Assembly: GCA_015232335.1 (NCBI GenBank)
Contig: JADFZV010000001.1
Location: 124,001 to 188,000, forward strand
Direction: 5' to 3'
Length of the DNA stretch: 64,000 bases
Source of the DNA: Alphaproteobacteria bacterium
Lineage (GTDB): Bacteria > Pseudomonadota > Alphaproteobacteria > Rhodospirillales > WMHbin7
The first letter of the stretch is position 1. Each line of letters begins with the position of its first letter. The notes beneath the pieces are model-generated. The model was not told the origin of the DNA and searched no databases. It saw only the letters and a program-made list of their open reading frames with translations. Shown one piece after another: positions 51,406 through 60,425 of this stretch. A program made the position numbers and the translations under genes.

Positions 51406-52499
51406 GCTTGCGGTGTCCGATAGAGATTGGCCAATGAGTCGTCGTAACGTCCCAAACGAGACGACTCGCCGCCGTCCATCACGTCAATCCAGCCGCCACT
51501 GGCCTCGTCGGATCGGTAGAAGGAATTGAGCAGGCGGATCGAGCCCAGCGCGTCGGCCTCCGTTACCGGATAGGGCTTCATCTGGTGGAAGTATGCGGCA
51601 ATATCCTCATAAATCGCGCGATGGCCAAGCCCATAAACATTGCCCGAGAAGTCTTCCGAATTTGTGGCGCAGGCCGAGGGATCAGGGGTGAAAACCTGCA
51701 ACTCGTTGACGGCAATGCCGCCGATCTGCGCCAATCCTTCCGAGCCTACGATAGATAAGGACGCTTCGTAATCGATGGGCCGGGCCGCTGTGGTGACTTC
51801 CAGCGTGCCGACCTTTGAATCGCCATAGGTCATGGTGGCGACCACGGTGTCTTCAACCTCAATCTTGGCGCCCTGCGTGCGCATGGTGGCGGAAACGCGC
51901 ATGACCTCGCCGCCCAGATGGCGCAATAGATCGACATGGTGGATGCCCTGGTTGGTCAGACAGCCGCCATCCTGGGCAAAGGTGCCGCGCCAGGGAGCCA
52001 AATCGTAATAGCGTTGCGGGCGGCACCAGCGGGTGCGAACGGCCATAATGCGAATCTCACCCAACTCGCCGGAATCGATCGCCTTCTTAACACGCTTGAC
52101 CGCCAGGTTATGCCGATTCTGAAAAACCGGAAACATCTGAACGCCCGCCATAGCCGCTTTTGCATAGGCGTCAGTCAATTGGCTGGGCTTCATGAAAGTG
52201 GGTTTTTCGACCACAACATGCTTACCCCAACGCTCGATCATTTCCAGCGTATGCTCATGATGCATGCCCGAAGGGGTGATCACCGCCACCACGCTGATCT
52301 CGGGATGCTCGGTCAACAGCTTGCGATAGTCGGTATAGAAGGGCACATAGAACTCGTCGCCATAAGCCTTCGCCTTCTCCGGCACCAGATCGCAAACGGC
52401 GGCCAGCCTGACGCCGGGCATGCCCGCAATCGAGCGGCAATGATGGCCCGCAATTCGACCGCAGCCGATGACAGCCACTTGAACGGAATTGGATGTCAC
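51399..52499 (-). CDS. Gfo/Idh/MocA family oxidoreductase (WlbA-like)
   Basis: 366 aa, GTG start in a GTGA overlap. VQVAVIGCGRIAGHHCRS, VVVEKPTFMKPSQ, FQNRHNLAVKRVKKAI and DGGCLTNQGIHHVDLLRHLGG follow the pattern of WlbA/WbpB-type UDP-sugar 3-dehydrogenases. Such enzymes pair with aminotransferases to make 3-amino sugars; the adjacent gene is indeed an aminotransferase, although of the HisC rather than the DegT type. Substrate inferred. Confidence 0.9.
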   Translation of the reverse strand: MTSNSVQVAVIGCGRIAGHHCRSIAGMPGVRLAAVCDLVPEKAKAYGDEFYVPFYTDYRKLLTEHPEISVVAVITPSGMHHEHTLEMIERWGKHVVVEKPTFMKPSQLTDAYAKAAMAGVQMFPVFQNRHNLAVKRVKKAIDSGELGEIRIMAVRTRWCRPQRYYDLAPWRGTFAQDGGCLTNQGIHHVDLLRHLGGEVMRVSATMRTQGAKIEVEDTVVATMTYGDSKVGTLEVTTAARPIDYEASLSIVGSEGLAQIGGIAVNELQVFTPDPSACATNSEDFSGNVYGLGHRAIYEDIAAYFHQMKPYPVTEADALGSIRLLNSFYRSDEASGGWIDVMDGGESSRLGRYDDSLANLYRTPQAC

Positions 52500-53620
52500 G
52501 AAACCTCCGAAATGCGCTGGATAATGGGTTTGAACAAGTCAGGTGTGGTTGCAGAAAAGCGTGAAAAGCCCTTGAGACAAGGCTCGTTAAAATCCTTGCG
52601 ATAATAGACCAGGGGCTCTAGGGCGGCATGAACCTTTGCGGCCTGCTCCCCGAAAGCAACGTGCATGAAATTACCCTGGCCCTTCAAGGTTCGGTAGCCC
52701 AGGCGCTCCATCTCGGAGAGAAACAAGTCTTTACCGGCCTGCAGGCGCTTGACCGAGTCCATCATGTCGCCTGCATAATCCAGCATGCGCTGGAATGCAT
52801 GCACAGCCACGGTGTTCACCTCATACATCGGGCGAACCTTGTGCAGAATCTTGGCAACCTCTGGCGAGGCGGCGGCATAGCCGATGCGAAGGCCTGCCAA
52901 CCCCCAGGCCTTGCCGGTCGAGCGGGCCACCACCAGATGATCAAAGCGCCGTGTCCAGGCAATGCAGCTTTCGGCGTGAAAGGGAAAATAGGCCTCGTCG
53001 ATCAGAATCAAGGCGCCTACGCGCTGGGCGGCGCGCATGATCAGTTCCAATTCGCGAATGGGATAGAACGTGCCGGTGGGACTGTCGGGATTGGGCAGGC
53101 AAACCAGCTTGGGACGCTCCTGAGCGATGGCCTTGATGATTTCTGCCGACAGCAACAGCGGCCCGTTATTCGATGGACGGTAATCGAGGGTGACTGCCTT
53201 GGCACCGTACATGCACGAATAGACGCCGTACATGGCAAAAGTAGGATTGGTGTGCAACACCACATCGCCTGGAGAAATGTAGGCTTCAAAGACCGCGCGA
53301 ATGGCGCCGTCCGACCCGGCCGTCAGGACCAACTGCTCGGGAAACAGTTCCAGAATGTCGGCGAGCTTTGCGTAAAGAGAGGCGCTGTCGGGATAGGTGT
53401 AATAGGCCTCAGAGGGCAGGGAGCGCATGACCTTCGTCACAACAGCCGATAATGCGGGATCAGTGTTTTCGTTCTTGTCCAGCCAAAGCTTTGACGGATC
53501 ACGCATACTCGCCTTCGTCCAGTCTGGACGGGTGAGAGCCGGATTGGCAATGTCTGGCCGGGGACGCGGCCTGGGGCCTAGTGTTGGCGATTGCATCATG
53601 TGGCGACCATTCATAACCAT
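52496..53620 (-). CDS. Class I/II PLP-dependent aminotransferase (HisC-like)
   Basis: 374 aa. LWLDKNENTDP near 45, LPNPDSPTGTFYP, ILIDEAYFPF and ARSTGKAWGLAGLRIGYA (Schiff-base Lys in STGKAWG, about 230) are those of histidinol-phosphate aminotransferase-type enzymes. The N-terminal 35 residues are Pro/Arg-rich and probably disordered. Position directly before two Gfo/Idh/MocA genes suggests amination of a keto sugar, ulosonate or cyclitol, not histidine synthesis. The start abuts the preceding stop. Confidence 0.9.
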   Translation of the reverse strand: MVMNGRHMMQSPTLGPRPRPRPDIANPALTRPDWTKASMRDPSKLWLDKNENTDPALSAVVTKVMRSLPSEAYYTYPDSASLYAKLADILELFPEQLVLTAGSDGAIRAVFEAYISPGDVVLHTNPTFAMYGVYSCMYGAKAVTLDYRPSNNGPLLLSAEIIKAIAQERPKLVCLPNPDSPTGTFYPIRELELIMRAAQRVGALILIDEAYFPFHAESCIAWTRRFDHLVVARSTGKAWGLAGLRIGYAAASPEVAKILHKVRPMYEVNTVAVHAFQRMLDYAGDMMDSVKRLQAGKDLFLSEMERLGYRTLKGQGNFMHVAFGEQAAKVHAALEPLVYYRKDFNEPCLKGFSRFSATTPDLFKPIIQRISEVS

Positions 53621-54559
53621 TCAGGGTCTGTTCTCGACGATGGCATAGACAAGATCACCAAAGCCATGACGGATCAGGGTCTCTCTGTAACGCGCATCGG
53701 CAGCATAGAACCCGCTTTCCAAATCCTTGCGCAGTTCCGGGCTTCCATGAAATTCACCACTCATGTGAAAGCGGTAACCGACATTGAGGCTGGGCTGAGG
53801 GGTTTTGCAGTCCGTCCAGTGCAGATGGTTGGTCAGAGAATAAGTCTGGTCCACTCCGATCTTCATATGTTTGAACCCCGCCCTTTCCAGCATCAGTCGA
53901 AGCGTATTCTGGTCATAGTAAAACAGATGGGGTTGGCGGAAATACATCTGATCGTAGCCTGAAACCCGATACAGCGACAGGAGCGGATCGCGCACATTTG
54001 GCACTTCGATGTAAAGAATCCCACCGGGCTTGACGTAACTCATGGTCTGTCTAAGCCATGCCAGAGGATCGGGAATATGCTCAAGCACATGGAGATAGAC
54101 CACAACGTCGAAGACATCCTCAAGAACAATTTCCTCAAGACCCTCTGTGTAAACCTCGGCGCTATAAAGTTGGCGAAGCGAATCGGCTTGATCTGAGTTG
54201 AACTCCTGACACACCAAGCGCTTGACGCGATCGCGGACGACCCTGGCAAATTGCCCCGATCCGGCCCCGATCTCGAAAAGCGATGTTTGGGCAGGATCAA
54301 GATATTGGGCTATGCGCTCGGCCTTGATCTTGTATGGGTCGTGGGGCGTTCCGACCAACTCGTCCAGTGATGGCACATACTGGTAGCTTCCCTGGTAAAG
54401 CTCGGCAATTCGCTTTGGCTCGAAGAATTTATCTTCCAGGAAAACCAAGCAGCAGTCTTGGCAGCGCAGCACATTGGCATCAATGCCGCTCTTGATGCGT
54501 CGGCAGATAATGTCAAGACGCTTCGATCCGCAAAGGCGGCATGTTTCATTCATTGTCAT
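53621..54559 (-). CDS. Class I SAM-dependent methyltransferase with N-terminal zinc-ribbon-like motif
   Basis: 312 aa. N-terminal CRLCG and, about 25 residues later, CQDCCLVF form a four-cysteine site. The SAM domain follows: SLFEIGAGSGQFARV (about 90), VVVYLHVLEHIPDPLAW and GGILYIEVPNVRDPL. The lack of the long C-terminal domain separates it from the C-methyltransferase at 31860. ATGA overlap with the radical SAM gene upstream. Probable sugar methyltransferase. Confidence 0.88.
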   Translation of the reverse strand: MTMNETCRLCGSKRLDIICRRIKSGIDANVLRCQDCCLVFLEDKFFEPKRIAELYQGSYQYVPSLDELVGTPHDPYKIKAERIAQYLDPAQTSLFEIGAGSGQFARVVRDRVKRLVCQEFNSDQADSLRQLYSAEVYTEGLEEIVLEDVFDVVVYLHVLEHIPDPLAWLRQTMSYVKPGGILYIEVPNVRDPLLSLYRVSGYDQMYFRQPHLFYYDQNTLRLMLERAGFKHMKIGVDQTYSLTNHLHWTDCKTPQPSLNVGYRFHMSGEFHGSPELRKDLESGFYAADARYRETLIRHGFGDLVYAIVENRP

Positions 54560-56601
54560 GCGGGAATGCGCCTTGGGGATCTAAGAAGCTTTTTGACGAA
54601 AACCTTCGATAGGATGCGCGCAACGCCCGCGTCATCGCTGCCATAAAGGGACACAAACTTTCTCACCGTATCTTGCTGGTTGGCGTCGAGAATAAAGTGG
54701 TAGGACAACGGCTCATGCAAGCGGCAAGAAACATCGGCCGCCGCCCTGGCGTCATTTTCAAGAAAGGCCTCGATATCATGCGCAAAGACAACCTCAACCG
54801 GCCTTTCGGGGGCGGTGAATATGTCGCGCGTGCAGGCGGCATCAAAGGCGACCAGATCGTCGATCAAATCAATAAAGTCGCTCTTTGCCTTTACCTCGGC
54901 CAGCAGCCGATGGGCGCCTTCGCGGGCAAGAGACGTAATCTCATCAAGATAGGTGGTCATGCTCAGCGCCTTGAAGGTGAAGAGCACGTTGAACCCAATT
55001 TCATTGTTCAGATAGCGCTCGATCGTACCTGGCTGCCTGACGAAGGCAAGAAGCTCGTCCAGTTGCGGCCAAAGTTCCTCCCGCGTCGCCTTCTCGAACA
55101 AGCAAAAGAACTCATTCAGGCGAGCGCTGGGCGGAATGCCCTGCATGATTTCCAGCCAGCGGGAAGGCTTGGCGCCTACAAGCTTGAAAAGCTGAAGCAG
55201 GCCGTCGAAGATGCCTTCGTTGTAGAAGACCGTTACCAAGAGATTGAAGCGTCGGCACTCAAGATAATCCTCGAAGGAAAGCGTTTTGTTGGCGACGCAA
55301 ACCTCCTCGATTTCCGCTGCCACAACGCTTTCTCCAAGGATCTCGTACTTGCCAAAGCAGCGAGGCAGCACGCGATAGCGGATATCCATCTCGTACTTGC
55401 TCCGGCTGGCAGCCGATCCTAGCTCGCTTCCTGGAAGCAACATCAAGAGATGCGTGCCAACGCGCGTGAATCCCGCGTCCATCACGGTCTTTAGCGTACT
55501 TAAATGAGCCGTCTTGCTGTCGCCAGGAAGGGCAAGAATGACCTCGCTATAAGAATGGCTATCGACATCTGCGGCATCAAGCGCAAGCTGCATCAGCTCG
55601 TCGGCTGAAATGTTCTTGCGATTAATCTCCCTTAGCACACTCTCATCTAGGCTCTGCACCGAACCAGCAAGCCGCATGGCTCCCTTGACCAGGCGTGCCG
55701 CCTCAAGAACACGAGCCTTCTGATTCTTGCCGGTGGCTGCGCTGATATATCCCGGCCAGCCAAATCGCTCCTGACTCTGCGCTATCTTGCGACAGGTCTC
55801 GATGTCCTCGGCATACATGCCAAAGTTTGAATCGGCGATGAACAAGTCGTTGCGAAAGCCCTTGGCGGTTCCGCTGCTTGTGATTTTGTTGGCAATATAA
55901 TCAATTTCGGCATCGACCTTCTCACGAATGCTGCGATAGACTTTTCCGTAATAAGCGGTTCCCTCGACGCAGAAGGTGCAGGTAAAGGGGCAACCGCGGT
56001 TGGTCTGAATTATAGGCAGCAGCTTTCCATCAAAAAATTCATCGAGCTTACCCGCTGTGTAGGGCGAGGGAATGGCTGTTAGATCCTCAAGGCGAGGTGT
56101 CGGCGGCGGCAGCCAGGCGCTGCCCTCCTTGTCAAGATAATGCACGGATAGCAGGCTGTCTTTCAGCCCATTCGGCTTCATTCCTGATGTTCTCAGCGCG
56201 TCGACAAGATTTGCAAAGGCGACTTCGCCCTCTTTGATGATGTAGTAATCGATCTCTGGATGCCGGCGCAGAAAGGCTTCCTGCTCGCCCTTGTCGACTG
56301 GATAATTGGGGCCCCCGAAGACAACGATTGTTTGAGGGCGGACAGTCTTGATGCGCCTTGCAAAGGATAACCCCAACTCGAAATTCCAAACATAGTTGGA
56401 AAAGCCGATGATATCGGGAATGCCCTCGCTTGCCAGCGATGTGGCGAGCTTCTCCGGGTATTTGAACAAACGAATGGGCTTGTCGAGACCCAAGCGCATC
56501 TCGGCAAACGTAGCAATGCCTCCGATGGCGGCGGGAATCAGCTCGGCAGAAATTTGCTGCTGCGTATAGGTCAGGTCGGCAAGCCAGATGTTGAGGCTCA
56601 T
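54556..56601 (-). CDS. B12-binding radical SAM protein
   Basis: 681 aa from ATG 56601, just after the preceding stop; the frame opens 36 codons earlier inside that gene. Residues about 5-140 look like a cobalamin-binding domain (DIIGFSNYVWNFELG, IVVFGGPNYP, YYIIKEGEVAF). The cluster motif TNRGCPFTCTFC has C204, C208 and C211 in canonical CX3CX2C spacing. ADSNFGMYAED and ILALPGDSKTAHL continue the barrel. The C-terminal 300 residues are unassigned. It is distinct from the radical SAM protein at 18736 and probably modifies a sugar or lipid precursor. Confidence 0.88.
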   Translation of the reverse strand: MSLNIWLADLTYTQQQISAELIPAAIGGIATFAEMRLGLDKPIRLFKYPEKLATSLASEGIPDIIGFSNYVWNFELGLSFARRIKTVRPQTIVVFGGPNYPVDKGEQEAFLRRHPEIDYYIIKEGEVAFANLVDALRTSGMKPNGLKDSLLSVHYLDKEGSAWLPPPTPRLEDLTAIPSPYTAGKLDEFFDGKLLPIIQTNRGCPFTCTFCVEGTAYYGKVYRSIREKVDAEIDYIANKITSSGTAKGFRNDLFIADSNFGMYAEDIETCRKIAQSQERFGWPGYISAATGKNQKARVLEAARLVKGAMRLAGSVQSLDESVLREINRKNISADELMQLALDAADVDSHSYSEVILALPGDSKTAHLSTLKTVMDAGFTRVGTHLLMLLPGSELGSAASRSKYEMDIRYRVLPRCFGKYEILGESVVAAEIEEVCVANKTLSFEDYLECRRFNLLVTVFYNEGIFDGLLQLFKLVGAKPSRWLEIMQGIPPSARLNEFFCLFEKATREELWPQLDELLAFVRQPGTIERYLNNEIGFNVLFTFKALSMTTYLDEITSLAREGAHRLLAEVKAKSDFIDLIDDLVAFDAACTRDIFTAPERPVEVVFAHDIEAFLENDARAAADVSCRLHEPLSYHFILDANQQDTVRKFVSLYGSDDAGVARILSKVFVKKLLRSPRRIPA

Positions 56602-56602
56602 G

Positions 56603-57490
56603 TCAACGCTCCACCTGATCATAGCTGAAGAGATGGCATGAGCCCTCAACCACAATAATCTTGTGATATTCGTGCACGGGAAACATGCGTCCCAGCCAAC
56701 TGCTGGCAATGAAATCCTGCCAACGCTTGCGCCACCCCTGCTGATTACGTAAGGAAAAATAGCTCATCGGGCGCTTCAGGCAAAATTCGATGCGCTGCGT
56801 TCCCTGGGCAGTCAAATGTATGGCGACAAAAGCCAAATCGACATGCCTATCCGTGCCATAAATAACAGGGCCTGAGATTGGCTGGATATAGCGCAGCTCG
56901 TGACGGGGATAGTTGGGCTTGTCGCGCCAGATTCCCGTATGATCGATTCCGGGATTAGGAAAGTTGACGTAGCGGCAGGGCGCGGTCAAACGATAAGCCG
57001 CTCCATCCTGACGCCAATCGATGGCCATGAACAGCCGATTGTGCTTATTCAGATCCTCGCGAGTCAGATAGTCGAGGGCCTGATCGAAGCTAAGTGGCCG
57101 TACGTCATGGCGCGTGCAGACCAGTTTCGTCGGCGTCGTCTGCTCTCGAAAAAACTGTCCAATGGAAGGTTTTGCTTTCAGAAAGTTGCGACTGCACATG
57201 CTGGAGCCCGACGAGAGCTTGTATGTTTTCTGATTGGTGCCAAGAAGGCGAAACGCATAATGTTCGCCATTGAAAATGCTCTCTGGAGAGATGGATTCTG
57301 GTCTGCAGGCGTTAGACAGATACATTTCCTGTCTCTCGCCACCGTGATCAATTTCTAGAAAGGCCTCAATCGAGGTTTGGAATCGATTGTAGTCGCTGTA
57401 GGTGTTGATCAGATAACCGCGATCAAGATCAGGCACGGCGCGCAGCAGGAAATCAGCTTCGGCGGCTTCAGGTGCGGTTCGTTCGGTCAT
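56603..57490 (-). CDS. Unrecognised protein
   Basis: 295 aa, soluble, no signal peptide or membrane segment. The composition is balanced and the frame is intact between two well-defined genes, with GGA before the ATG, so it is a real gene. Conserved-looking parts are LINTYSDYNRFQTSIEAFLE, CRYVNFPNPGIDHTG and VEGSCHLFSYDQ, but I could not match them to a family. It is immediately followed by the B12 radical SAM gene, so the two may work together. No function is proposed. Confidence 0.65.
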   Translation of the reverse strand: MTERTAPEAAEADFLLRAVPDLDRGYLINTYSDYNRFQTSIEAFLEIDHGGERQEMYLSNACRPESISPESIFNGEHYAFRLLGTNQKTYKLSSGSSMCSRNFLKAKPSIGQFFREQTTPTKLVCTRHDVRPLSFDQALDYLTREDLNKHNRLFMAIDWRQDGAAYRLTAPCRYVNFPNPGIDHTGIWRDKPNYPRHELRYIQPISGPVIYGTDRHVDLAFVAIHLTAQGTQRIEFCLKRPMSYFSLRNQQGWRKRWQDFIASSWLGRMFPVHEYHKIIVVEGSCHLFSYDQVER

Positions 57491-57505
57491 GGCGTTCCGT
57501 TAGGA

Positions 57506-59290
57506 TTAGTGTGACTGAATCAGCTTCTTGAATTCGTCATTTTCGGCTGCAAGCTCTTCAAACCTGCCGGTCGCTTGCAGGCGTCCTTCCTTAAGGAAAA
57601 TCACGCGCTGGCAGGCCTTGACCGTGCTCAGTCGGTGGGCAATGACGATAATGGTGCGTGCGCCTGCCAGTTCCGCCAGGGCACGATTGATTTCGCGTTC
57701 AGCTTCAGCGTCGAGGGCCGAAGTGGCCTCGTCCATAACCAGAACGGCTGGATCGCGGTACAGAGCTCGGGCAATCCCGATGCGCTGGCGCTGTCCGCCA
57801 GATAGCCTCGTCCCCTGTTCGCCCAGAACAGTATCAAGGCCCTGGGGTAGCGCTGCAACAACGTCGGAAAGCTGCGCCATGTCAAGAGCCGTGCGAACAT
57901 GGTTGTCATCAATATCCTGGTCGGCAACCCCCAGCGCCACATTGCGGCGCAGGCTGTCGTCAATCAGATAAATCTGCTGCGGCACATAGCCGATCTGCAG
58001 CTGCCAGGACTGAATGCGGGTACGCAAGTCTGCTCCGTCGATCAAGACCCGTCCTCTTGAAGGAGCCAAAAGACCCAGCACGACATCAATCAAAGTGCTC
58101 TTTCCGGCGCCGGATGCGCCGAATACGGCAACGGTTTCTCCCTTGGCAATGCTCAAATCGACTTCGGAAAGTACGTCATCGCCGCCGGGATAGGCGTACG
58201 AAAGTCGCTCGCAGCGGATTTCTTGTGCAAAGATAAGCGGGGCAATCGTCGCTTTTGGGGGAATTTCCCTGGGCTGGGCGAAATCGGCATGGACAGCGGC
58301 AATGGCTGGCCCGGCCTCTCTTAGCAGGGAAAGGCTTGAAATGGCGCGGCTGGCAGCTGGCATCAGGCGGATGGCGGCAACAGCAAAAAGGCCAAGGGTT
58401 GGCAACACTTCAGCCAGATGCATATCCTGGGTGGCCAGAATGGCGACGACGGCCAACATGCCACCCACGGCCACCGTCTCGATCAAAACGCGCGGCACGT
58501 AGGGCAGAGTGATCAAAATAGCGTCATAGCGCGCGCGCGCATGCGTAGGTTCTGCAAAGCGCCTGGTAAAAAAGCCTTCGCGACCGGATATCCGAATTTC
58601 CTTGATCGATCCCAAGGCCTGATTGAGCCAAAGATATGTCTGCGCTTCAAAACCCAAAATGATGGCGCCCCATCTGGCAACCCGTCCCCTAACCACCAGA
58701 TAGTAAATACCGACGGTAAGAAGCAGCGCTCCCAGAACAATGGCGGTTGCCAAGGGCTGGACCGCCAACAGCAAGGTCAGGATGGCTGTGGCCGTAATCA
58801 ACTCAAGGAAAAGCTGAAGCAGAGCCATCAGGCCCTTGCCGATAGCGCGTGGCGTCGACAGTTTGATGTTGCGGATCAGATTTGCGCTGTTGCGATCAAG
58901 AAAGAAGGGGTAGGGCTGGTGCAGATAATGGTCCAACAGGTTTTCCGACACCTGGGCGCACAGGCGTTGAATGAAACTGTTTTGAATAAAGGTGATGGTT
59001 AGAATGGCTAGGTTCTTGAAGGCGAAAAAGAGCAAAAGGGTCAGGCAGCCGGACAGGAGCAGGCCCCTAAGATCCAGGGCAGCCTGCTCGGCCAGAAACG
59101 TACCTGCAAAGGGAATGCCTGCAAGCGCAGCTGGGTTCGAAATGGCCTGCAGCAAAGGAAGAAACAGGCCAAGCCCCACGGTTTCCAGAAAAGCGGCGAC
59201 CAACATCATGAGCCACAGCCAAATCAGGTGCTTTCTCGTTCTGGCGTCGAGAAGCGAGAGCATCTGTGATGTCTGGCTGGTTAGCTTCAT
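57506..59290 (-). CDS. ABC exporter, MsbA/PglK type (copy 2)
   Basis: 594 aa from ATG 59290; an earlier GTG at 59335 would overlap the upstream methyltransferase by 7 nt, and neither start has a clear ribosome site. Five to six hydrophobic segments between about 20 and 320 precede the ATPase: Walker A GASGAGKST, QIGYVPQQIYL (Q-loop), LSGGQRQRIG and VLVMDEATSALD. ETVGLGLFLPLLQ at the first segment resembles PglK-type glycolipid flippases. Likely exports a lipid-linked oligosaccharide; differs from the 12221 transporter in its membrane domain. Confidence 0.92.
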   Translation of the reverse strand: MKLTSQTSQMLSLLDARTRKHLIWLWLMMLVAAFLETVGLGLFLPLLQAISNPAALAGIPFAGTFLAEQAALDLRGLLLSGCLTLLLFFAFKNLAILTITFIQNSFIQRLCAQVSENLLDHYLHQPYPFFLDRNSANLIRNIKLSTPRAIGKGLMALLQLFLELITATAILTLLLAVQPLATAIVLGALLLTVGIYYLVVRGRVARWGAIILGFEAQTYLWLNQALGSIKEIRISGREGFFTRRFAEPTHARARYDAILITLPYVPRVLIETVAVGGMLAVVAILATQDMHLAEVLPTLGLFAVAAIRLMPAASRAISSLSLLREAGPAIAAVHADFAQPREIPPKATIAPLIFAQEIRCERLSYAYPGGDDVLSEVDLSIAKGETVAVFGASGAGKSTLIDVVLGLLAPSRGRVLIDGADLRTRIQSWQLQIGYVPQQIYLIDDSLRRNVALGVADQDIDDNHVRTALDMAQLSDVVAALPQGLDTVLGEQGTRLSGGQRQRIGIARALYRDPAVLVMDEATSALDAEAEREINRALAELAGARTIIVIAHRLSTVKACQRVIFLKEGRLQATGRFEELAAENDEFKKLIQSH

Positions 59291-59328
59291 GGGCTGGTCT
59301 TGCGATCGAGCTGTAAGAAGAACAGGGT

Positions 59329-60270
59329 CTACCACTCCGCTGTTTGCTTGACCTGGGCCAGAACAGCAACCGAGCGCGGTAAAAACCGGCGACGGACATC
59401 TGCCTGCGGGGTTGCAGACAAAAGCTTAACCACGCGCAGGCCGTTGGACTCGAGCATGGCAACCACGTCCCCCTCCGAGCGGAATTCATAAATATGATCG
59501 ACCTCGGCTGCGGTGATGGCAGCCGTCAGAAATATTATGCCTCCGGGAACTACGGATTCTGCAAGCTTGCGAATCAGCATCTGCGGCGCTTCGAGATGCT
59601 CCATCAAAAAGCAGGAAAGACCGGCGTTGAACCGCTCGCCCTCATGCACAAACTCCAAGGCATTTCCGAATTTAAAGGTGCATCTGGAATCAACGCCGGC
59701 GGCTTGGCTGAGGCTGGTGGCAACCGCAACGGCTGACTTGCTGATATCGATGCCGGTAAAGGTTGTTCCGGAGGTTTTTGAAGCGGCAAGAGAGCTCCAG
59801 ATGCCGCTTCCCGACCCAAGTTCGATGACGTTACCGTCCGGCTGTAGATGGTTTACGAAAGCCTGGATGAAGAACTGGTAGATTCTTAGGTGATGTTCCC
59901 AAAGGAAGGTCGTGGCAAAGACGCCCCAGTTGTAATACTGCATGTACTGGTCGTTGTCATAGACATCCTTGTAGACGTCATCATAACTACGGTTTCTGTA
60001 GGAACCCCGCTTGTCGTAGCTAAGCTGTTCACGGTTGACGTCGGTCAGGAAGTGCGCGTAACCGTCACCAAGAATCTGAACATAGGATGGCCCGAAATGA
60101 CTGGAAGCCCAGCCCACCGCCCTGTTCGCAATATCTGCGAACAGATGGGGATTTCTGCCAATGTTCGCTTCGATAATTCGCCAAGAAGCCGGATATTCGT
60201 CTCTGATATAGTCCAGAAGCGTCTGGGCTTCAGCGCCGACCGTTTCAAAATGCGTAGGTGCAATAGTCAT
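59329..60270 (-). CDS. Class I SAM-dependent methyltransferase
   Basis: 313 aa from ATG 60270, preceded by AAGGCGG; the frame opens further upstream without a ribosome site. A long N-terminal region (about 1-130, many Tyr, Asp and Arg) comes before the SAM loop VIELGSGSGIWSSL, GIDISKSAVAVA and LSCFLMEHLEAP. The N-terminal extension is not recognised. 11 nt separate it from the small membrane protein gene upstream. Substrate unknown. Confidence 0.85.
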   Translation of the reverse strand: MTIAPTHFETVGAEAQTLLDYIRDEYPASWRIIEANIGRNPHLFADIANRAVGWASSHFGPSYVQILGDGYAHFLTDVNREQLSYDKRGSYRNRSYDDVYKDVYDNDQYMQYYNWGVFATTFLWEHHLRIYQFFIQAFVNHLQPDGNVIELGSGSGIWSSLAASKTSGTTFTGIDISKSAVAVATSLSQAAGVDSRCTFKFGNALEFVHEGERFNAGLSCFLMEHLEAPQMLIRKLAESVVPGGIIFLTAAITAAEVDHIYEFRSEGDVVAMLESNGLRVVKLLSATPQADVRRRFLPRSVAVLAQVKQTAEW

Positions 60271-60281
60271 GTCAAACCGCC

Positions 60282-60425
60282 TTAGAAGCCTTGGTAGACG
60301 AAGGAAGTGCCCATCCAGTTCCTGCCGATCATGAAAACAAGCGAAGCAAACACGAGAATGGCAAGTGCTAGCTCGAAGCAAAGCGCAAGAAGCGTACGCC
60401 TGTTCCACCTGGCACTCAAGCTCAT
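60282..60425 (-). CDS. Small single-span membrane protein
   Basis: 47 aa, starting MSLSARWNRR at ATG 60425, which overlaps the SGNH gene's stop as ATGA. One hydrophobic helix covers about residues 11-36, with Arg-rich residues before it, so the N-terminus is probably cytoplasmic. A longer frame upstream lies inside the SGNH gene and is not used. Its position in an MBOAT/SGNH set, and its rough similarity to DUF5989-type proteins that end in a hydrophobic FVYXXF-like tail, suggest a small subunit of the acylation complex. This link is weak. Confidence 0.6.
   Translation of the reverse strand: MSLSARWNRRTLLALCFELALAILVFASLVFMIGRNWMGTSFVYQGF

Noticed and set aside
50350..51423. Open frame of 357 codons on the plus strand
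   Set aside because: Antisense to the Gfo/Idh/MocA gene, whose motifs are complete; no ribosome site or family features on the plus strand.
52628..53452. Open frame of 274 codons on the plus strand
   Set aside because: Antisense to the aminotransferase; its translation has no domain features.
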